Assembly (NCBI GenBank): GCA_030667555.1
Contig: DAOUVR010000026.1
Span: 1-10,041, forward strand
Length of the DNA: 10,041 bases
Direction: 5' to 3'
DNA from: Dehalococcoidia bacterium
GTDB taxonomy: Bacteria; Chloroflexota; Dehalococcoidia; E44-bin15
Shown one piece after another: positions 6,713 through 10,041 of the stretch. Both the position numbers and the translations under genes were made by a program. Below the pieces are notes generated by a model. The model ran no database searches, was not told where the DNA came from, and saw nothing but the letters and a program-made list of their open reading frames with translations. Every line of letters starts with the position of its first letter. Within the stretch, counting starts at the first letter, position 1.

Positions 6713-7225
6713 TTAATATTGGATCAGGGACATGATTTGATAATCTTTAAGATGCCGCCTTCCGTTAAGGTCGGTCAGTTCGATGAGAAAAGCGATGCCG
6801 ATAACCTCCCCACCAAGCCTCTCCACCAGTTCAATTGTGGCTTTCATGGTTCCACCAGTTGCCAGAAGGTCGTCAACTATCAGTACCCTCTGGCCTGGCG
6901 AGTGGGCATCTGTGTGCATCTCAATGGAATCGAACCCGTATTCAAGGGCATATTGGGCACTGATGAGTTCTGCGGGAAGCTTTCCTGCCTTGCGTACAGG
7001 CACAAAGGCGGCGCCTAGATTATAAGCTAGGGGCGCGCCAAGGATGAATCCCCTTGCTTCTATAGCTATAACAACCTCAATCCCCTTGTCACTGTAATGC
7101 TCTGTCATGAGATCAATAGCGTGCTTGAAGGCTTCGGCATCGGCAAGCAACGGGGTGATGTCCTTGAAAATGATCCCTTTCTTGGGGAAGTCTGGTATAT
7201 CGCGGATCCTGTCTTCCAGCTTCAT
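6713..7225 (-). CDS. apt: Adenine phosphoribosyltransferase
   Basis: Makes AMP from adenine and PRPP, capturing the adenine released by MtnP. The 170-residue length is normal. The N-terminal IPDFPKKGIIFKDITPLL (10-27) is the Apt signature, followed by EARGFILG (56-63), the VRKAGKLP segment (77-84) that contacts PRPP, and the PRPP-binding loop VLIVDDLLATGGT (114-126) with Asp118/Asp119. The ATG at 7223-7225 is preceded by a strong AGGAGGG at 6-nt spacing, located just after the ade stop. The gap to ade is 20 nt. It is cytosolic and shares the adenine pool with Ade, which takes adenine toward hypoxanthine instead. Confidence 0.98.
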   Translation of the reverse strand: MKLEDRIRDIPDFPKKGIIFKDITPLLADAEAFKHAIDLMTEHYSDKGIEVVIAIEARGFILGAPLAYNLGAAFVPVRKAGKLPAELISAQYALEYGFDSIEMHTDAHSPGQRVLIVDDLLATGGTMKATIELVERLGGEVIGIAFLIELTDLNGRRHLKDYQIMSLIQY

Positions 7226-7231
7226 CTATAT

Positions 7232-7238
7232 CCCTCCT
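7232..7238 (-). promoter_or_regulatory. Ribosome binding site of apt
   Basis: AGGAGGG lies 6 nt before the apt ATG. It is a near-perfect Shine-Dalgarno and fixes the start at 7225. Confidence 0.85.
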
Positions 7239-7245
7239 ATTTATT

Positions 7246-8946
7246 TCATCCGATTAGCTTGAAAGCTGCCACATCCACCAGCCCCATGTCGGTGAGCCTC
7301 AACTCGGGGATCACCGGGAGTGCAAGCAATGAGAGATTGTCAAATGGGTGAGGAGGCTTGGAGCCTAGTTTTGCGGCGATTTCTTTAAGCTTTTCCAGCT
7401 TACTGACCACAGTTTCCAGGGGTTCAGTTGATAACAGGCCGGCTATTGGTAATGGCAGTGAGCCTAGTACCTCGCCGTCAGCGGCGATGACCAGCCCGCC
7501 TTGAAGCCTCTCAATCTCCTTAATAGCGATGTAGATGTCCTCATCGTTTGTTCCTACAACAACGACGTTATGGGAGTCGTGGGCTATCGAAGAGGCCAGT
7601 GCTCCCTTCTTTAAGCCAAAGCCTTTTACCAGCCCCAGGCCAATGTTGCCGGTGGCCTTGTGCCTTTCCACGACCGCAAGCTTAAGGATGTCTCGCTCAA
7701 TATCAGGCACCACAAATCCATCCTTAATCCTCGCTCTCTCTTCGACCTTTTTGGTGATTATCTGGTCAGGGACAATCTCTATAACGGGAGATGCCCCTTC
7801 AGGGGCAGGCATTCTGAGCGCGTCTACAGTGAAGGGCTTGATATTCACAGTATGTGTCATCGCTTCGTCATCCAGCACCGTGGGCGAGAAGAGCGGCTTA
7901 CCCTGCTCTGCCACCAACTTCCCTCGGTAGAATACCATCTCAGCCTTTAAGGAGGCGAGTTCGTCGAAAAAGATGAGATTGGCCATATAGCCTGGCGCAA
8001 TCGCTCCAAGGCCCTCGAGCCTGAAGTAGTCGGCAGTATTTATTGTTGCCAATTGGATGGCGCGGATCGGGTCCAGCCCCAATCCAATTGCCTTCCTCAC
8101 TACGGCGTCAATGTCGCCGTCCTCCATGAGGTCGGCGCAGTCTCGGTCGTCGACGACAAAAAGGCATCTCTTATAAGTCTTGTCGGTAACCAAAGGGAGG
8201 AGGGCTTCGAGGTTTTTCTCCGAAGATCCCTCTCGAATCATTACATACATGCCCCGTAACAGCTTCTCCCTTGCCTCCTCATATGATGTGGATTCATGGT
8301 CGGAGTGAATGCCACTGGCGATGTAGGCATTAAGCTCTTTCCCGCCAAGGCCTGGGGCATGTCCATCGACTATTTTACCTTTGGCTGAAGCGATCTTGAC
8401 CAATACCTCCTTATCGGCGGCGAGCACGCCAGGAAAGTTCATCACCTCCCCCAGCCCGATGGTATGGTCCCAGTGTAAGGCGGTTGCAACATCCTTAGCT
8501 GTTAAGTGTGCGCCTGAAGTCTCTAGCGATGTTGCGGGGACACAGGAGGGAACCATGAAATATAGATCGAGCGGCAAGGCTTGGGCACAGTTCAGCATGT
8601 ATTCAACGCCCTTGAGCCCTTTGACATTGGCGATTTCGTGAAGGTCGGTTACTATAGCGCAGACACCTCGGGGCACCACTGCCTCAGCATAGCGGGCGAT
8701 GTGGAGCAAGGAGCTTTCTGGGTGGATGTGGCCATCGATCAGGGCTGGTGACAGGTATTTCCCCTTGAGGTCGATCACCTCCTTGCCCAGTTGGTAATCG
8801 CCTACGCCTGCGATTTTCTCGCCATAGATGGCAACATTTCCCTCCTCGATCTCACCACTGAGAGTGTTCACAATCTTGGCATTGGAAAAGAGGAGGTCTG
8901 CGGGGGCTTCTCCCTTGGCTACTGAGATCAAACCTTCAATGCTCAT
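7246..8946 (-). CDS. ade: Adenine deaminase
   Basis: Hydrolyses adenine to hypoxanthine and ammonia; an amidohydrolase-superfamily metalloenzyme. With the chosen start it has 566 residues, within the family range. Metal-site motifs (numbered from MSIEGL) are DGHIHPESS with His73/His75, TDLHEIANV (His103), GLGEVMN (Glu167), DGHAPG (His196), GIHSDHE (213-218), and the VDDRD stretch (265-269) near the catalytic Asp. The family usually has DDRHP at the last motif and this copy has DDRDC. The start is the ATG at 8944-8946, because GGAGGA lies 6 nt upstream. An ATG 7 codons earlier (8965-8967) lies inside hpt and lacks such a site. The gap to the hpt stop is 2 nt, so translation is probably coupled. 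Product hypoxanthine is the substrate of the upstream Hpt. Confidence 0.96.
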   Translation of the reverse strand: MSIEGLISVAKGEAPADLLFSNAKIVNTLSGEIEEGNVAIYGEKIAGVGDYQLGKEVIDLKGKYLSPALIDGHIHPESSLLHIARYAEAVVPRGVCAIVTDLHEIANVKGLKGVEYMLNCAQALPLDLYFMVPSCVPATSLETSGAHLTAKDVATALHWDHTIGLGEVMNFPGVLAADKEVLVKIASAKGKIVDGHAPGLGGKELNAYIASGIHSDHESTSYEEAREKLLRGMYVMIREGSSEKNLEALLPLVTDKTYKRCLFVVDDRDCADLMEDGDIDAVVRKAIGLGLDPIRAIQLATINTADYFRLEGLGAIAPGYMANLIFFDELASLKAEMVFYRGKLVAEQGKPLFSPTVLDDEAMTHTVNIKPFTVDALRMPAPEGASPVIEIVPDQIITKKVEERARIKDGFVVPDIERDILKLAVVERHKATGNIGLGLVKGFGLKKGALASSIAHDSHNVVVVGTNDEDIYIAIKEIERLQGGLVIAADGEVLGSLPLPIAGLLSTEPLETVVSKLEKLKEIAAKLGSKPPHPFDNLSLLALPVIPELRLTDMGLVDVAAFKLIG

Positions 8947-8948
8947 GG

Positions 8949-9476
8949 TTAATCCTCCATGACACAAAGATCGGGTAAGTATCTGTATTGCTCGTTGTAA
9001 TCAATACCGTAGCCTACTATGAACTTGTCAGGCACAGTGAAACCCAGGTAATCAATGGAGATAGGTGTTTGTCTTCGTGAAGGCTTATCGAAGAGGGCGC
9101 ATAGCTTTAATGATAATGGTTTTTTCTTACGCAAGTAATCCATGAAAAAGCGCAGTGTTAGTCCGGTGTCCACGATGTCATCTATAACCAGCACATCCCT
9201 GCCTTTAATTGGGAAGCGAAGCTCCTGCACCACCTTGACCTTGCCGGAGGTTACCTTTGCCGAGCCGTAGCTCGAGAGGCTGATGAAGTCTATCTCCACC
9301 GGGATTTGGAGGAGGCGAATGAGGTCAGCCATGAAAACGAACGACCCCTTGAGAATGCCCAGTAGAAGAGGGCATTTCCCCTGGTAATCGGTGCTGATCT
9401 GCTGGGCCAACCTCGCAACCCTCTCCGCAATTTCTTCCTTGGTGTATAGCACTTTGGGTTGCTGGGGAGTGGTCAA
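8949..9476 (-). CDS. hpt: Hypoxanthine phosphoribosyltransferase
   Basis: Converts hypoxanthine (and often guanine) plus PRPP to IMP/GMP. The 175-residue length is usual. Motifs are the LKGS loop (42-45), SSYG (68-71), the PRPP loop VLVIDDIVDTGLTL (95-108) with Asp99/Asp100, Lys131 in LFDKPSRR, and the purine-binding segment DKFIVGYGIDYNEQYRYLPD (150-169). The start is TTG (9474-9476). A strong AAGGAGG lies 7 nt upstream and no in-frame ATG or GTG is available there, and the protein then begins just before the conserved LYTKEEI. It follows the Cys-rich ORF by 12 nt and precedes ade by 2 nt. It consumes the product of Ade, giving adenine to hypoxanthine to IMP within one operon. Confidence 0.97.
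   Translation of the reverse strand: MTTPQQPKVLYTKEEIAERVARLAQQISTDYQGKCPLLLGILKGSFVFMADLIRLLQIPVEIDFISLSSYGSAKVTSGKVKVVQELRFPIKGRDVLVIDDIVDTGLTLRFFMDYLRKKKPLSLKLCALFDKPSRRQTPISIDYLGFTVPDKFIVGYGIDYNEQYRYLPDLCVMED
8953..8958 (-). promoter_or_regulatory. Ribosome binding site deciding the ade start
   Basis: GGAGGA, embedded in the last codons of hpt, is 6 nt from the ATG at 8946. This supports MSIEGL rather than the in-frame MCHGGL start at 8967. Confidence 0.85.
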
Positions 9477-9480
9477 TAGG

Positions 9481-9490
9481 ATTCCTCCTT
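9481..9490 (-). promoter_or_regulatory. Ribosome binding site deciding the hpt TTG start
   Basis: AAGGAGGAAT has its AGGAGG core 7 nt before the TTG codon at 9476. It overlaps the stop codon of the Cys-rich gene (TAA, 9489-9491), so the two genes are closely coupled. Confidence 0.85.
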
Positions 9491-9719
9491 ATAATAGCTC
9501 TGGAGGCAGATCCATCATCTCGTAGCAAGGGCAAAATTCATCGTCACTTGATGGGAGAAAAACGCAGTGATCCAGGTGCATCCCGGGGCACCAGCCAGGC
9601 ATTTCGTTGTCTTCGATCTCGCACCAGTGCTCCTGGTAGTCTGTAGCGGAGTCGTAATCGCCCAATAAGTGGTGTTTACATGTATTGCAGCGCCCCGGAG
9701 GAACGATAATTATCTCCAT
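9489..9719 (-). CDS. Small Cys-rich protein of unknown function
   Basis: A 76-residue acidic protein I do not recognise. It has seven cysteines (11, 14, 33, 44, 52, 63, 65) and histidines 16, 17, 48 and 51. CxxC (11-14) and CPC (63-65) stand near the two ends, a pattern suited to zinc or Fe-S binding. There is no signal peptide or membrane segment. The ATG at 9717-9719 is preceded by GAGG at 4 nt, but a promoter lies so close that this site may not be in the mRNA. It is the first gene of the purine/MTA salvage run and overlaps the hpt ribosome site at its stop. A metal-binding or regulatory accessory role is possible but is only inferred from position. Confidence 0.75.
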   Translation of the reverse strand: MEIIIVPPGRCNTCKHHLLGDYDSATDYQEHWCEIEDNEMPGWCPGMHLDHCVFLPSSDDEFCPCYEMMDLPPELL

Positions 9720-9727
9720 GGTGCCTC

Positions 9728-9756
9728 ATTATATTTGTAGGGCTGTCCTTTGTCTA
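9728..9756 (-). promoter_or_regulatory. Sigma70-like promoter of the salvage operon
   Basis: The -35 box TAGACA (9751-9756, 5 of 6 to TTGACA), a 17-nt spacer, and the -10 box TATAAT (9728-9733, 6 of 6) read toward the Cys-rich gene. Only 8 nt separate the -10 box from the ATG at 9719, so transcription would start at or 1-3 nt before the start codon. That geometry predicts a leaderless or nearly leaderless mRNA. Confidence 0.7.
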
Positions 9757-9769
9757 GCTAGCGTGCTAG
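9754..9769. repeat. Short overlapping palindromes beside the -35 box
   Basis: CTAGCTAG (9754-9761) and CTAGC-GT-GCTAG (9758-9769) overlap each other and the edge of the -35 box at 9751-9756. A repressor could block the promoter from here, but such short palindromes can arise by chance. Confidence 0.35.
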
Positions 9770-9880
9770 GTGCAGTATGTCAGTGAGTTAAAGACCTGCT
9801 GTCGTTGCCAGTGCGCGACACCTTTTTATCATTCTTCATTTCACTCAGGGTCTCTCAGGGGGAAATTCCCGCACCAGATG

Positions 9881-9909
9881 TTGAGATAAGCGTCAAACAA
9901 GATTATAAT
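9881..9909 (+). promoter_or_regulatory. Divergent sigma70-like promoter
   Basis: TTGAGA (9881-9886, 5 of 6 to TTGACA), a 17-nt spacer, and TATAAT (9904-9909, 6 of 6) point rightward, away from the salvage operon. The transcribed gene would lie beyond the window or be one of the short frames starting at 9918 or 9984. Confidence 0.6.
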
Positions 9910-9918
9910 GTTGTTTGA
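9893..9918. promoter_or_regulatory. 26-bp palindrome, probable operator
   Basis: TCAAACAA (9893-9900) and TTGTTTGA (9911-9918) are perfect inverted arms. Between them ATTATAAT (9902-9909) is itself a perfect palindrome, so all positions pair except the G/G at 9901/9910. The element covers the -10 box of the plus-strand promoter and the expected transcription start, which is typical for a dimeric repressor site. The regulator is unknown. Confidence 0.6.
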
Positions 9919-9983
9919 TGTGGGAACTAGCGGTCAGGACGAGGTATTAACCAAATCAATTTTTGGGGGAAAAGACGCCCAAC

Positions 9984-10041
9984 ATGGCCGTTGCTGAATT
10001 CCTTCGGGGTTTGGGACACATCGGTTCATATCTGGGTACTG
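9984..10041 (+). CDS. Possible start of a rightward gene, cut by the window edge
   Basis: From the ATG at 9984-9986 a frame stays open to the end (19 codons, beginning MAVAEFLRGLGHIGS). A TAA at 9948-9950 closes the same frame upstream. There is no good ribosome site: a G-run lies about 15 nt upstream, too far. The divergent promoter at 9881-9909 makes a rightward gene plausible. The piece is too short to recognise. Confidence 0.25.
   Translation, partial: MAVAEFLRGLGHIGSYLGT

Larger units (their letters stand above)
9720..10041. other. Intergenic/regulatory region between divergent promoters
   Basis: About 320 nt without a convincing complete gene. It holds the operon promoter (9728-9756), tandem CTCAGGG copies (9844-9850, 9854-9860), GGGAA-A-TTCCC (9860-9870), and a plus-strand promoter overlaid by a palindrome (9881-9918). 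Only short plus-strand frames occur beyond that, one of them open at the window edge. No tRNA or clear terminator was seen. Confidence 0.6.

Noticed and set aside
8947..8967. Upstream ATG giving adenine deaminase a 7-residue extension
   Set aside because: It lies inside hpt, has no ribosome site at the right distance, and the GGAGGA at 8953-8958 points to the ATG at 8946.
9902..9930. Second, minus-strand promoter using the TATAAT on the other side of the palindrome
   Set aside because: No -35-like hexamer is found at 16-18 nt spacing upstream on that strand. The hexamer is explained by palindrome symmetry.
9920..9997. Plus-strand GTG-started frame of 25 codons after the divergent promoter
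   Set aside because: It has no ribosome site, no recognisable sequence and a short length. It overlaps other equally weak frames, so coding cannot be supported.

Overview
This window carries one long run of genes on the minus strand, read from about 9.7 kb down to position 17. No convincing complete gene lies on the plus strand. The core (9719 to about 3642) is a purine and methylthioadenosine (MTA) salvage operon. Gene style suggests a bacterium of the Chloroflexota, most likely an anaerobic Dehalococcoidia-type lineage. The clues are a short core-MetE-like protein beside mtnP/mtnA, an aldo/keto reductase with a double 4Fe-4S tail, an archaeal-like Cys-x-Cys motif in MtnP, and frequent TTG/GTG starts with strong GGAGG ribosome sites. 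No rRNA or marker gene is present, so this placement is an inference.

Layout in transcription order (minus strand): a sigma70-like promoter (9728-9756); a small Cys-rich protein (9489-9719); hpt (8949-9476); ade (7246-8946); apt (6713-7225); a possible 24-residue leader ORF (6623-6697); mtnA (5592-6626); mtnP (4681-5544); a core-MetE-like protein (3642-4673); a Fe-S aldo/keto reductase (2568-3635); an overlooked 25-residue Lys/Arg-rich ORF (2484-2561); and a THEP1-type NTPase (1942-2466). A 278-bp gap follows, holding a REP/MITE-like inverted repeat (1796-1877). Then come a COG2187-type phosphotransferase-fold protein (650-1663) and a P-loop kinase of the COG0645/AAA_33 type (17-619). These last two look like the separated halves of a protein that is a single fusion in many bacteria. 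Gaps inside the main run are mostly 2-50 nt, so co-transcription down to the NTPase is plausible.

How the genes work together: MtnP splits MTA into adenine and 5-methylthioribose-1-phosphate, and MtnA isomerises the latter to methylthioribulose-1-phosphate. Adenine is either captured by Apt as AMP or deaminated by Ade to hypoxanthine, which Hpt turns into IMP. The core-MetE-like protein may make methionine, the precursor of the SAM that yields MTA. No mtnB, mtnC, mtnD or mtnK is visible here, so the fate of methylthioribulose-1-phosphate is open. The neighbouring reductase is one speculative candidate for a shunt step.

The right end (9720-10041) is a non-coding region with two divergent promoter-like sites. 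The plus-strand site is overlaid by a near-perfect 26-bp palindrome. The minus-strand site sits so close to the first start codon that its mRNA could be leaderless.
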